Positions 1-9,478 of a stretch of 64,000 nt of DNA are shown here, piece after piece. Source of the DNA: Lachancea thermotolerans CBS 6340 (taxonomy: Eukaryota > Ascomycota > Saccharomycetes > Saccharomycetales > Saccharomycetaceae); the NCBI RefSeq assembly GCF_000142805.1, contig NC_013083.1:1426001-1490000 (forward strand), in the 5' to 3' direction. The position numbers and the translations under genes were made by a program. The stretch's first letter is position 1. Each line of letters begins with the position of its first letter. The notes beneath the pieces are model-generated. The model searched no databases. It was given only the letters and a program-made list of their open reading frames with translations, and was not told where the DNA came from.

Positions 1-229
1 TTTTCTGATCGTTTTGCTGCTGTTCGCCCATGTTCAAATTATCAACCGAATCTCTTCGTTCATTCCTTTGCATCTGTGGTACATTGCAGATCGCTTGAAT
101 AAATCAGCTGTAACGAGCAAAGAAGAAATGAAAGGTGACGACAAGTTAGTGAAATTTTATATTCTGTGGCTTATTTTTTGGATTCCTGCGCAAACTGCTC
201 TTTTTGCCTCGTTCCTACCACCAGCATAG
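1..229 (+). CDS. GPI18: GPI mannosyltransferase II (PIG-V family), C-terminal end
   Basis: The frame is open from the first bases of the window and stops at 229, so only about the last 75 residues of a longer protein are present. Visible are two hydrophobic stretches (a residual one at the window edge, and a second ending in IPAQTALFASFLPPA) separated by a short charged loop. This suits the end of a multi-pass ER protein. PIG-V enzymes add the second mannose to the GPI anchor precursor in the ER lumen. The assignment rests on the ending and on position: in S. cerevisiae GPI18 (YBR004C) is convergent with COQ1, as here. The family motifs lie outside the window, so this is inference from synteny plus a short tail. 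Confidence 0.68.
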   Translation, partial: FLIVLLLFAHVQIINRISSFIPLHLWYIADRLNKSAVTSKEEMKGDDKLVKFYILWLIFWIPAQTALFASFLPPA

Positions 230-1061
230 GTGGAAAGTAAATGCTGGCGTTTTTGTGGAAAGGTTTGTGGAGAATGGTATTTCTGCGTTTAAGTTGGATG
301 TCTGGTGAAAGCCGATTACTGTTTCGCGATATCCTATATGCAAATGGATTTCAGACCAGGTACGCACAGTGTGAAATCCTCCGATACAGTTGTAAATAAT
401 AAGAGAGCAGGGTTCGGTTTGTTGGCCATACTCAGCGGCAACAAATTCGTTTTATTTCAGATTTTGAACAATAGTTCCTGTAGTCCAAGTCAAATGTTTC
501 GGCCGTTTTGCAGCGGCTTTGAAAATTAAAATTGCAGAACACAAACCACAAACCATAGCCAAGGGTTTGGAGGCTTAACTTCTGGATCCGTCCTGATAGA
601 GAAAAGCCAGCCTCATAAAACTTTATTGATACATCTCGAAAGATTGGCGCTCTTGGCCTTTTGATGGCAGCAAAAGTGGTTTTGTGAAATAAATCAACCG
701 TTTTCTAGTTTATTAATCTACCCCAGAGAAAATCATTGTCTAGTTTCAAACCCTTTTTTTCGTTGAATCACAATAAATTCAACTACACTGAGTCCTTGAA
801 CTGAATATTATCTGAGTTTCTCTCGGAATTCGAGATATAATTTGTGATTACGATAGGTTTTGAGGATAGGTACAACCGCCGCCAAAGAAACTGAGTTGAC
901 TAACGTCAGAAGAAATCAATGGATTAGAGGAATGTGTCTGAACCCAATGCGAGCTCCGTCAACAATTTCGGTTCCTATAAGACGAGGGCGTCTTGTTCTT
1001 CTACCTATATATCAAACAGAATGTATATTTACAGATTTAATCGAAAAGTGGTTTCTTATCG
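230..1061. other. intergenic region, no gene seen
   Basis: About 830 bp between two convergent genes. Only short overlapping frames of fewer than 80 codons occur, with no recognisable protein. No tRNA or repeat was seen. It should hold the 3' ends of both transcripts. Confidence 0.6.
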
Positions 1062-2474
1062 TCACTTTCTCCTTGTTAAAATGCTGTTAGTCAAAAATTC
1101 AAGGGCAGACCGAGCGTCCGATTCAGGCAGGGCAGCGCGCAAATTAGCCAATGCACGATCTCTATATTCATAAGCGAGTTCGCGAGTTTTCTTAACTCCT
1201 TCGTATTTGGCAACAGCCTCAGCCGTACGCTCAACATCCCCTGGTAACGAGAAATTACGCTGAATTAGAGGACCCAAAGAATGATCCTCTTTCCAAGCAT
1301 ACAAAACTGGAGCGGTCGCAATTCCAAGCTGGAGGTCTGCGCCTGCAGGTTTTCCTAACTCCTTAGCAGATATCGTGAAATCCAACATATCATCAACTAA
1401 CTGGAAACAAATTCCGAGGTTTTTGCCAAAGTTATAGCATTCATCAACCACTGTTTCCTGAGCACCCGATAAAATTGCTGCAGCACGGCAAGACTTGGAG
1501 ATCAGCGAAGCAGTCTTAAGATAAGTTTTGTGCAGATAATAATCGAATGCAGTGTCAATAACAATTTCTTGCGAGAACACCGCGCCTCGCTCAACTGGTA
1601 CACGGTAGTCATGGGTAGGGTTTGTTAGCTTTGGAGATGGAGGCGGTATTTTTTGTGTACCATTAGCGACCGTTGTGAGATCGCTATCAACTGCAGTATT
1701 CTTCAATTGCATAAACTCACCCTCAACTAAGTTTGCAATACTATTAGATATCAATTCAACAACTTCTGGATTGCGGAGCCTTGAAATCGATACTGTCGCT
1801 CTTCCTAACAAAAAGTCACCTGCCAGAACTGCCATCTTGTTTGTAAAAGCAACGTTACCGCTTGCGCGACCTCTCCTCGTGTCTGAATGGTCTATGACAT
1901 CGTCATGTAATAACGAAGCGGTATGAATCATCTCAACAATTTCAGCGAGTCGCCTCTGTTTTGGCAAGATCCCTCTTTCTCTATCAAAATCTTCAGGTAA
2001 AGGCTCCGGGCCCTTCGTCAGTGGGTTTAGTGGTTTTATACCATGGAGAATATGGAGTGGTGATATGCTCTTTGCTGGGTGCTGAAATAGCAAAGACTGT
2101 GGTGGCTTTGAGTATACTGGGTCTTCTGGCACATCAGTGTTGTCAACAGTTATCCTGTTTCTTTCCTCGATTGGGATCTCAGCCAGTGCTCTCGAAAGTA
2201 GTAGAACTAGCATGGGACGGACTTTCTTGCCCTCCGCTTCAAAATAATACCCGGTGACTCTGTTCAATGTTGGATGCCCCGAGCCCATCAACGCCACGAT
2301 GTTTTTAGCCAACGTGTTCATCTCCTTTGATACCAACGAAACTGGATTATTCAACAATACTTTTGGGGTAACCAACCTAGCAGCCGTCTCCAATGCGGTA
2401 GCGAAAGAGGACTTAGAGCGTACATATTCCAGGATTCGGACCCTCCCAATTGAAGCACTACGTGAGAGAAGCAT
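1062..2474 (-). CDS. COQ1: hexaprenyl (polyprenyl) diphosphate synthase, mitochondrial
   Basis: A trans-prenyl transferase of 470 residues that builds the polyprenyl tail of ubiquinone from isopentenyl diphosphate on the matrix side of the mitochondrion. The N-terminus (MLLSRSASIGRVRILEYVRSKSSF) is rich in Arg and Ser without acids, as expected of a targeting presequence. The two Asp-rich metal-binding motifs are present: LLHDDVIDHSDTRRGR in the middle and FQLVDDMLDF near residue 360. GDFLLGRA and GKPAGADLQLG also match the family. Length equals that of S. cerevisiae Coq1 within a few residues. It is divergent from RER2 across about 100 bp, the same pairing as in S. cerevisiae (YBR003W/YBR002C), so the two prenyl transferases share a promoter region. 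Confidence 0.96.
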   Translation of the reverse strand: MLLSRSASIGRVRILEYVRSKSSFATALETAARLVTPKVLLNNPVSLVSKEMNTLAKNIVALMGSGHPTLNRVTGYYFEAEGKKVRPMLVLLLSRALAEIPIEERNRITVDNTDVPEDPVYSKPPQSLLFQHPAKSISPLHILHGIKPLNPLTKGPEPLPEDFDRERGILPKQRRLAEIVEMIHTASLLHDDVIDHSDTRRGRASGNVAFTNKMAVLAGDFLLGRATVSISRLRNPEVVELISNSIANLVEGEFMQLKNTAVDSDLTTVANGTQKIPPPSPKLTNPTHDYRVPVERGAVFSQEIVIDTAFDYYLHKTYLKTASLISKSCRAAAILSGAQETVVDECYNFGKNLGICFQLVDDMLDFTISAKELGKPAGADLQLGIATAPVLYAWKEDHSLGPLIQRNFSLPGDVERTAEAVAKYEGVKKTRELAYEYRDRALANLRAALPESDARSALEFLTNSILTRRK

Positions 2475-2576
2475 TTTCTTCGACCCTAATATCTACCTTA
2501 AACTAATCGTTCAGCTCGTCAAAATTTTTTGAATTCATTTGACATTACTCGATCAAGGGAAAAGCATAATAGGGAA

Positions 2577-3431
2577 ATGACAGAAAGCAGCAGCTTCCCC
2601 GGTGCCTCCCAAGTATTGACGTTATGCAAGAACATTTTCTCCAGGATTATCAAAGCTTCAGATAATGTTCCTCAGCATGTTGGTCTGATCATGGACGGAA
2701 ATCGGCGCTGGGCCAAACTTAAGCATGTTGAAATAAAAGAAGGTCACAATGCTGGGTTTCATAGCATGAGCAGAGCTCTGGAACTTTGCTACGAAGCCGG
2801 CGTTAGCACTGCTACCGTTTTTGCCTTTTCTATTGAAAACTTCAAAAGGAGTTCAGCGGAAGTGGACTCGTTGATGAACTTAGCGAGAAGTGGAATAAAA
2901 CAGGTTGTGCAAAATGGAGAAATGGCTCAAAAGTTTGGGATCAAGATCAATGTTATTGGTGATAGAAAACTGCTTCCCGATGATGTGCTGCGAGAAGTCG
3001 AGGCGGCCGAGACGATAACAAAAGACAACAAAAGAGCTGTACTGAACATATGTTTTCCCTATACAGGGAGAGATGAACTTTTACACAGCATTAAAGAAGT
3101 TGTGCAGGCAACACAGCTTGGAGACCTGGCCAGCAGTGACATCAACGAAGCTGCAATTGACAGACATCTTTACACTGGCGGGTCCCCCCCTGTCGACCTT
3201 TTAATTCGAACAAGCGGAGTCACAAGATTGAGTGACTTTTTAATATGGCAGGTGAGCCGAAGAGACGTTGTTATTGAATTTCTAGATTGTTTATGGCCGG
3301 ACTTTGGGTCTAGACAAATGGCATGGATCTTGCTCAAATTTGCCTTCAGTAAGAGTTACGCAACTGGGGAAACCGATCCGGAGGACTACGATGTTGAAGC
3401 TAGAGGATCACCACTCAAGAAGCATGTCTGA
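2577..3431 (+). CDS. RER2: dehydrodolichyl diphosphate synthase (cis-prenyltransferase)
   Basis: Cis-prenyltransferase of 284 residues that makes the dolichol precursor used for protein glycosylation at the ER. The diphosphate-binding block [14 protein letters not shown] is near residue 36, followed by [19 protein letters not shown] and the C-terminal [18 protein letters not shown], all family signatures. The frame is open further upstream to a codon at 2529, but ATG at 2577 gives [12 protein letters not shown], which lines up with the start of S. cerevisiae Rer2. S. cerevisiae also has a second enzyme, Srt1; the neighbourhood next to COQ1 favours RER2. Past the catalytic domain the tail ([11 protein letters not shown]) resembles that of Rer2. 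Confidence 0.93.
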   Translation: MTESSSFPGASQVLTLCKNIFSRIIKASDNVPQHVGLIMDGNRRWAKLKHVEIKEGHNAGFHSMSRALELCYEAGVSTATVFAFSIENFKRSSAEVDSLMNLARSGIKQVVQNGEMAQKFGIKINVIGDRKLLPDDVLREVEAAETITKDNKRAVLNICFPYTGRDELLHSIKEVVQATQLGDLASSDINEAAIDRHLYTGGSPPVDLLIRTSGVTRLSDFLIWQVSRRDVVIEFLDCLWPDFGSRQMAWILLKFAFSKSYATGETDPEDYDVEARGSPLKKHV

Positions 3432-3586
3432 ATAAATTGAGATCCGGGAGACTAGCATGCAACAATTTCAGAGATTCCGAACGGACTTCGCCTTTGAAAA
3501 GTTTGGGCCATATATCTCAATAATTGAAGTGTATTATTTTACATATATGCCTTCGGAATTAACCACATCTACGTAATTTATCCGCT

Positions 3587-4198
3587 TTATTTCTTGTTGA
3601 TGGTCTGAGCCTTCTCGAACTCACTTTTAAACTTGTCAGCGTTTTCCTTGTTACCAAATCTGATCGCAAAAGTGAAGGCCTCAGGACCACCCTCGGCAAC
3701 GTCAGCAGTACAAGAGTAGACCCACGATCTGTCTGAACCGACATTTGGCTTCAGAACGTACTCTGGGGAAATGAAGTGATTAGCGCAGACCTTCAATGTT
3801 TTGTCTCTTCTCATCAAGAGTCTGACCTTTTGAGTTTCCTTGTTCTGCAGGAATTTAACGTCACCAGTCCCTCTTTCTTTCCACTCTTTAGCCTCAGAAT
3901 CAAATCTGAACAGTTTTGCCCTAACTTTGAAAAGAACGTCTTCATTTTCCTCCATGGTCTTGACATCCACCTTCTCCAGTGTCACAACTGGTTCGAAATG
4001 CACATCAGGGGACTCAGGAGCTTCCTCCTCATTTTTCTTGGTTTCCTTAGCTTTTGCGTCATCCTTCTTCTCTTCGGTGGATTCATTTCCTTCTTCCTTC
4101 TTTTCAGCCTTTTTCCCTCCAAACATCGAAAACACAGCAGAAGTTGGTGGCTTAGGAACGGAACCCTCCGCCGATTGAGCCTTGATCTCTTCAGACAT
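3587..4198 (-). CDS. YRB1: Ran-specific GTPase-binding protein (RanBP1)
   Basis: A 203-residue RanBP1. Residues 1-60 form an acidic/lysine-rich low-complexity head; the Ran-binding domain follows from [34 protein letters not shown] to the end and contains [13 protein letters not shown] and the [13 protein letters not shown] strand, both classic for this fold. It helps RanGAP hydrolyse Ran-GTP in the cytoplasm and so releases export complexes. ATG at 4198 gives [13 protein letters not shown]; a further 13 residues upstream in frame have no counterpart in the family. It is divergent from the trehalase gene across about 195 bp, matching YDR002W/YDR001C. Confidence 0.96.
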   Translation of the reverse strand: MSEEIKAQSAEGSVPKPPTSAVFSMFGGKKAEKKEEGNESTEEKKDDAKAKETKKNEEEAPESPDVHFEPVVTLEKVDVKTMEENEDVLFKVRAKLFRFDSEAKEWKERGTGDVKFLQNKETQKVRLLMRRDKTLKVCANHFISPEYVLKPNVGSDRSWVYSCTADVAEGGPEAFTFAIRFGNKENADKFKSEFEKAQTINKK

Positions 4199-4392
4199 AG
4201 TTATTGTGTGCGCTGATACCAGATGCTGGAGTGGCAAAGTTAGCGATCAAAATACAAAAAATTTTTAATGGAAAGAGATATGTCGTGATGTACGTGAGGC
4301 TAATCATATATTTAGCTTTGGCTTTGGGGATACATTGTATATCGATCACAGTTACAGTAATAGTTCCTAGCAACCACTGCATTCGTTGTAAT

Positions 4393-6624
4393 ATGGAAGG
4401 GGAATCTCGTGGCACCAATAGGCACCACAAGCGCACTAACTCGCTTGACCAGTTTGCAGATCCCTTTTCTACTGCTGAAATCTATTATGGGCCAGAAACA
4501 AATCCCTCGCAGAGAAATGACAAGGGACTTAATCGAGTTAGAACAATGAGTGTTATTGGTAATTCGTCACCATTCAAGTTAGAGGACTATGCTAATCTCT
4601 CTATCAGAAGACGTGGATCAGAAGATGATAGCTTCAGAAGTACTAGGGGACGTCGGATGTTCTTCATAGAAGACGTGGACACAACTTTAGAGCAGCTCTT
4701 GAACCGTGAAGACACTGATAAAAACTTCCAGATCACTATTGAAGACACTGGGCCTAAAACTATCCGAATCGGAACTGCGAACTCAAATGGCTACAAAAAC
4801 GTGAGCATTTGGGGTAACTATGTGCTCTCAAATCTGCTGCAAGAACTGACGTTGGCCAAGAGTTTTGGCAGAAAACAAATTGTTTTGGATGAAGCTAGGC
4901 TGAATGAAAATCCAGTCAACAGGCTAGAGAGATTGATCGAAACTCAATTTTGGAAATCGCTCACGAGGAGAATCGATCTTTATAACGTGGCAAAGATAGC
5001 GTCAGACAATAAAATTGACACCCCAGCAGCAAAAGTCCCAAGAATTTATGTCCCTTATAACTGTCCAGATCAGTACGAATTTTACATCCAGGCATCCCAA
5101 GTTAACCCAACTTCCAATCTTGACGTGGAATATCTGCCCAAAGATATTACCCCAGAATATGTTAAATCCATTAACGATAGACCAGGACTTTTAGCCCTTG
5201 CCATGGAGAAGCACATGAACCCAGCGACTGGCGAAGAAGTCATGTTTAGTTATCCATATGCAGTCCCTGGTGGTCGATTCAACGAACTTTATGGTTGGGA
5301 TTCATATCTCATGGCGCTAGGACTTTTGAACAGCAACAAGGCAGATGTTGCAAGGGGTATGGTTGAGCACTTTATTTTTGAGATTGAACATTATGGGAAA
5401 ATTCTCAACGCTAATAGAAGCTATTATTTGTGCAGATCTCAACCACCCTTTTTGACGGACATGGCACTCAAGGTTTTTGAGAAGATGGGAGGCAGAAACA
5501 ACCAAGATGCAATTTCCTTACTTAAGCGCTCATTTGCAGCAGCCATTAAAGAATACAAAACGGTGTGGATGGCATCGCCAAGACTGGATGACGAGACAGG
5601 ACTTTCTTGTTATCACCCTGATGGACTCGGGATCCCTCCCGAGACTGAACCAGGGCACTTTGATGGTTTGCTGACCGCATATGCCCAGAAATACAATGTT
5701 ACTATTCCTCAGTTTAGGAAAATGTATAACGACGGCGAGATTGAAGAGCCTGAGCTTGACGAATACTTTTTACATGACAGAGCTGTAAGGGAATCAGGAC
5801 ACGATACTACGTACCGGCTTGACGGTGTTTGTGGTCATCTAGCAACTGTCGACCTAAACTCCCTGTTATACAAGTACGAAGTTGATATTGCAGAACATAT
5901 CCAACAATTTCACGACGACGACTTCGTGGATTTACTAGGAGAGCATTCTGACTCGAGATATTGGAAAACACAAGCCCTGAAGAGAAAAGGTAGAATGGCA
6001 AAGTATCTGTGGGATGAAGAAACCGGATTTTTTTATGATTACCATATTAAATTCAAAGAACGTATGACCTACGAGTCCGCGACCACATTCTGGGCATTAT
6101 GGGCAGGCCTCGCCACAGATGAGCAAGCTGTCTCTATGGTAACCAAAGCTCTACCAAAACTGGAAATGCTCGGTGGCCTAGTGTCTTGTTCAGAGAAGTC
6201 ACGAGGCGAGGTTTCGATTGACCGGCCAACCAGGCAGTGGGACTATCCGTTTGGTTGGGCTCCTCATCAAATCTTGGCTTGGGAGGGACTCCATCGGTAT
6301 GGCTTCCGCGGAGAAACCAAGCGTTTAGCTTATAGATGGCTATTTTTGATGACTAAGGCTTTTGTTGACTATAATGGAATAGTAGTTGAAAAATATGATG
6401 TCACGAGGGGCACGGATCCTCATAGGGTTGAGGCTGAGTATGGAAATCAAGGTGCGGACTTCAAGGGTGTTGCTACCGAGGGTTTCGGTTGGGTAAATTC
6501 AAGTTATGTTTTAGGCTTAAAATACATGGACACTCATGCCAGAAGAGCGCTGGCATCTTGTATTTCACCTGACTCCTTTTTCGCAAACTTGAAACCTGAG
6601 CAACGGGAAACATATGCCTTGTGA
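4393..6624 (+). CDS. NTH1: neutral trehalase (glycoside hydrolase family 37)
   Basis: Cytosolic trehalase of 743 residues that splits trehalose into two glucoses. The N-terminal 80 residues carry likely protein kinase A targets (HHKRTNSL, NRVRTMSV, IRRRGSED), as in yeast Nth1 where phosphorylation and 14-3-3 binding activate the enzyme. The calcium-binding segment DTDKNFQITIEDTGPK follows. Trehalase signatures PGGRFNELYGWDSY and QWDYPFGWAPHQ are intact. ATG at 4393 (MEGESRGTNRHHKRTNSLDQF) fits the family; the in-frame extension back to 4204 is a hydrophobic stretch with no homology. It is the single counterpart of the duplicated S. cerevisiae genes NTH1 (YDR001C) and NTH2 (YBR001C), which sit beside CEN4 and CEN2. 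Confidence 0.96.
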   Translation: MEGESRGTNRHHKRTNSLDQFADPFSTAEIYYGPETNPSQRNDKGLNRVRTMSVIGNSSPFKLEDYANLSIRRRGSEDDSFRSTRGRRMFFIEDVDTTLEQLLNREDTDKNFQITIEDTGPKTIRIGTANSNGYKNVSIWGNYVLSNLLQELTLAKSFGRKQIVLDEARLNENPVNRLERLIETQFWKSLTRRIDLYNVAKIASDNKIDTPAAKVPRIYVPYNCPDQYEFYIQASQVNPTSNLDVEYLPKDITPEYVKSINDRPGLLALAMEKHMNPATGEEVMFSYPYAVPGGRFNELYGWDSYLMALGLLNSNKADVARGMVEHFIFEIEHYGKILNANRSYYLCRSQPPFLTDMALKVFEKMGGRNNQDAISLLKRSFAAAIKEYKTVWMASPRLDDETGLSCYHPDGLGIPPETEPGHFDGLLTAYAQKYNVTIPQFRKMYNDGEIEEPELDEYFLHDRAVRESGHDTTYRLDGVCGHLATVDLNSLLYKYEVDIAEHIQQFHDDDFVDLLGEHSDSRYWKTQALKRKGRMAKYLWDEETGFFYDYHIKFKERMTYESATTFWALWAGLATDEQAVSMVTKALPKLEMLGGLVSCSEKSRGEVSIDRPTRQWDYPFGWAPHQILAWEGLHRYGFRGETKRLAYRWLFLMTKAFVDYNGIVVEKYDVTRGTDPHRVEAEYGNQGADFKGVATEGFGWVNSSYVLGLKYMDTHARRALASCISPDSFFANLKPEQRETYAL

Positions 6625-7454
6625 GCCAATATAGTGTGCTTATATAGCTGTTCACTAACGTTTTTATTCTAAGGTATTTTTCATTTCTCTTACAATTGGA
6701 TCGTGATTTGCATGCGGGTTTCCTTGAATTATCCGATAAATACGTAAAAGATCTTAAAAAATATATTTATCATATGGTCATCTGACTTTAATTTTATTAT
6801 TTTTGAAAATAAACTTCAGTGTATTCCAAAAAAAATGTATAACAGTAAAATTAATATACTTTTGAAAATTATTTATGTGATTATGAGCTCCGAAATATTT
6901 AAATATTTTTTAGGGCAGGATTCTTGGGAGGAAGAGGAAATAAGGAATCATACTAACTCACTTCCTAAACTGGATAACTGGGGCCTCGTTCAGTTGTATC
7001 TACTATTATAAACAATAGAGGGGCTGGAACTCCATTAATAGGATTGCTGGAGCTTTCGGCACATCCCATAGATTTAAAATTACAGTTTTATTCATTACTG
7101 CTATTGTAGAAGTGTATGGGCGCATTTGCTTGCTGCTTGTTTAGTAATTCAATAATCTACACATGATCATAGTATTCGTAACCTAAATGTTATAACTCAG
7201 ATGTAAACAATAAAAAGATGCCCGTGTAGCGATGCCTGCTGTACACATCATTTCTTGTTGAACCAGTGAATGTAGCTAGAGAAGCCGTATGCAATAGCAT
7301 TCATCCATCACGGCAAGTTCATCGTTAATTCTATCTGGCTTCTCCGAAGGTCTCTTTCACGTGACGTAATTTATAACCCATCAAACGAGAGTAGAATTAG
7401 GAGACTTTAATTTCATCGTGACAACGCATCCCTGTGGACCGAAACAGAGTAAAA
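6625..7454. other. centromeric intergenic region
   Basis: About 830 bp without a gene between the trehalase stop and ECM15. The left part holds the candidate centromere (6777-6910). The remainder is AT-rich; a TTTCACGTGAC element near 7353-7363, about 95 bp upstream of ECM15, looks like an E-box/Cbf1-type promoter site rather than part of the centromere. Confidence 0.7.
6777..6910 (+). other. CEN: candidate point centromere (CDEI-CDEII-CDEIII)
   Basis: CDEIII: 6878-6895 reads TGATTATGAGCTCCGAAA, matching most positions of the S. cerevisiae consensus TGTTTWTGNTTTCCGAAA, with the invariant CCG core, followed by a run of A and T to 6910. CDEII: 6785-6877 is 93 bp, with 14 G or C by my count, so about 85% A+T. 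CDEI: 6777-6784 reads GTCATCTG, six of eight matches to RTCACRTG. Order and spacing fit a budding-yeast point centromere. Position agrees too: trehalase on one side and ECM15 on the other are the genes that flank CEN2 (and NTH1 with RMD1, CEN4) in S. cerevisiae. CDEI is the weakest part. Confidence 0.85.
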
Positions 7455-7825
7455 ATGGTCAAAATTGCTTGCCTAGCAGACGTTTGCATGGTTCCAGTAT
7501 GTGCAATACAACTCTCATAGGGTTCCAGGCTTGTTACTAACAATTTTCATAGTTGGGAACCGCATCTCCAAGTATTTCCGACTTTGTCGCTGCTATCGAG
7601 AAAAAGATTCGCGAGAGCCACTTGAAGAGCACACTCCACAGTGCTGGTACAACAATCGAAGGCCCATGGGATGAGGTCACCAACCTCATTGGCGAAATCC
7701 ACGAGTACGCTCACGAAATTGGTTACGTCAGAGTCCACACTGACATCAGAATCGGAACGAGGAGCGATAAGGTCCAAACTGCCCAAGACAAAATGGATGT
7801 TGTCTTAGAAAAGCTAAGTAGATGA
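7455..7825 (+). CDS. ECM15: MTH1187/YkoF-like thiamine-binding fold protein, spliced
   Basis: A 104-residue protein encoded by two exons: 7455-7496 ([14 protein letters not shown]) and 7553-7825 ([19 protein letters not shown] to VVLEKLSR). The 56-nt intron 7497-7552 starts GTATGT, has a perfect TACTAAC branch site at 7535-7541 and ends CATAG. Splicing restores the full Ecm15 sequence and the family's usual length of about 104 residues; the downstream frame alone lacks an [20 protein letters not shown] and [14 protein letters not shown] are the conserved cores. The family forms small ferredoxin-like oligomers; its role in yeast is poorly known. It is the first gene right of the centromere, as YBL001C is the first gene beside CEN2. 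Confidence 0.95.
7497..7552 (+). other. spliceosomal intron of ECM15 (56 nt)
   Basis: 5' GTATGT, TACTAAC at 7535-7541, 3' TAG at 7550-7552. The branch A to acceptor distance is about 12 nt and the whole intron is only 56 nt, near the lower limit for yeasts. An AG at 7519-7520 lies upstream of the branch site and so is not a competitor. Confidence 0.93.
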
Positions 7826-7964
7826 GGTGCCCCTTCGTTACGTAGCGACATCCAACATATATTAAATTGATTGCTAAATCTATTATACAAAACCCAAATT
7901 ATAATGTTACACTGTAAATGACCCACATCCTATCTTAGAAAGCTTGCCAGCACACAGCCTTGGC

Positions 7965-8363
7965 TTAGGCCTGGGTGGAAGAGGAGTATTTAGTAACAGC
8001 TCTTGTACCTTCAGACACTGCATGCTTGGCCAACTCACCCGGCAAGATCAGTCTAACAGCAGTTTGGATCTCTCTGGCAGAGATCGTTGATTTCTTGTTG
8101 TAGGCCGCCAATTTTGAGGCCTCAGAGGCAATTCTTTCGAAAATGTCATTGACAAAAGAGTTCAAAATCGACATCGACTTCTGCGAGATACCAGTGTCAG
8201 GATGTGTCTGCTTTAGGACTTTGTAAATGTAAGAGGAGTATGTTTCCTTTCTAACCTTTGTTCTCTTCTTGTTAGCATCGACGGAAGACGCAGTCTTTTT
8301 GGCAGCTGGCTTCTTTTCAGCGGGAGCCTTAGAGGCAGGTTTCTTTTCAGCTTTTGGGGCCAT
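7965..8363 (-). CDS. HTB2: histone H2B
   Basis: A 132-residue H2B. The Lys/Ala-rich tail (residues 1-35) is followed by the histone fold [26 protein letters not shown] to the tail [15 protein letters not shown], which contains the conserved lysine ubiquitinated in yeast H2B. It pairs with H2A in the nucleosome. It is divergent from the H2A gene across 518 bp. Next to ECM15 it corresponds by position to HTB2 (YBL002W); whether the genome has a second H2A/H2B pair cannot be seen here. Confidence 0.98.
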   Translation of the reverse strand: MAPKAEKKPASKAPAEKKPAAKKTASSVDANKKRTKVRKETYSSYIYKVLKQTHPDTGISQKSMSILNSFVNDIFERIASEASKLAAYNKKSTISAREIQTAVRLILPGELAKHAVSEGTRAVTKYSSSTQA

Positions 8364-8881
8364 TCTTGTGCAGTATATTTAATTGTTTGATGAACACTTT
8401 CCGAATCTATCATGTCCTCATAGGGCACAAATAGCTCCTTTTTATACGTTTCTCATATTTTTGATTATTCGTTATTGAAGCTGAGTCGAATTTGTTGCGA
8501 CACGCGAAAACGCGTTAATGTGGTTTCCCCACCCTGAATATGCGGCGAAAATTACAGTCCAGGAATTGGCCTCACATTTACTGCTAATTCCCCTAATTCT
8601 TCCTGCGACCATCCCAAAAAGGAAATCGGAATATTTGAGTCCGGATACCGTTCTAGTATATTCATACAGTATAATTTGTTCGCAGAACAGTGCGAAAATT
8701 ACAGTCCAGTTAATAAGATCAATTAGTCCTCCGCAAGGACCAGTTGAAAGATGGAGATATAAAGATAAGGCTCTATACGCTCTTGTCCTCTGGGTAAATA
8801 TCGTGTAAAATTCTTAAATTTTAATTTGTCCAAGCGCGAGTGTTCGACAAATAACATCAAGAATCCTAATAAATATCAATA
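8364..8881. promoter_or_regulatory. divergent histone H2A/H2B promoter
   Basis: Shared control region. Visible sites: an SCB-like CGCGAAA at 8503-8509, an MCB ACGCGT at 8510-8515, and two exact copies of the 18-mer GCGAAAATTACAGTCCAG at 8545-8562 and 8692-8709. GCGAA followed by an AT-rich run resembles the S. cerevisiae histone UAS bound by Spt10 (GCGAAAAANTNNGAAC), but the 3' half differs. Together these suit S-phase expression. Confidence 0.75.
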
Positions 8882-9280
8882 ATGTCCGGTGGTAAAGGTG
8901 GTAAGGCTGGCTCTGCGGCTAAGGCTTCCCAATCCAGATCTGCTAAGGCTGGTCTAACGTTCCCAGTCGGTAGAGTACACAGGCTTCTAAGAAGAGGCAA
9001 CTATGCCCAGAGAGTTGGTTCTGGTGCTCCAGTCTACTTAACTGCCGTCTTGGAGTACTTGGCTGCCGAAATTCTGGAATTGGCCGGTAACGCTGCTAGA
9101 GACAACAAGAAGACCAGAATTATCCCACGTCACTTGCAGTTGGCCATCAGAAACGATGACGAACTTAACAAATTATTGGGCAATGTGACTATCGCTCAAG
9201 GTGGTGTCTTGCCAAACATTCACCAAAATTTGCTTCCAAAGAAATCTGCCAAGCCAGAGAAGGCTTCGCAAGAGTTGTAA
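8882..9280 (+). CDS. HTA2: histone H2A
   Basis: A 132-residue H2A. It has the Gly/Lys/Ser-rich N-tail ([23 protein letters not shown]), the core [29 protein letters not shown] and [27 protein letters not shown], and a C-terminal SQEL that provides the damage-phosphorylated serine (gamma-H2A) used by Mec1/Tel1. As in other yeasts the canonical H2A doubles as the H2A.X form. Codon use is highly biased, as for abundant proteins. The context with HTB and ECM15 makes it the counterpart of YBL003C. Confidence 0.98.
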   Translation: MSGGKGGKAGSAAKASQSRSAKAGLTFPVGRVHRLLRRGNYAQRVGSGAPVYLTAVLEYLAAEILELAGNAARDNKKTRIIPRHLQLAIRNDDELNKLLGNVTIAQGGVLPNIHQNLLPKKSAKPEKASQEL

Positions 9281-9478
9281 GCACGTCTTTGACATATGTC
9301 TATCGCCTCTCGTTTTCGCTTGGTGTGAATACGAGAGAACTTGTACTATAAAGTTGGATTACAGGTTTATCCCAATTTCAAATTGTATATTAATTAATTT
9401 ACATTTCCATTTGAAACAATGTCTTTACATGTGTTCTGGTTTCCAGGTCTGTCATCAATGTGTTTGCATGCGCGTAAG

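Noticed and set aside
4204-4392. 63-residue hydrophobic extension of neutral trehalase
   Set aside because: The conserved trehalase N-terminus begins at 4393; the extension would overlap the YRB1 promoter and has no counterpart.
7353-7363. CACGTGAC as the CDEI of the centromere
   Set aside because: It is about 450 bp from the CDEIII-like block and lies about 95 bp before ECM15, so it fits a promoter E-box better than CDEI.
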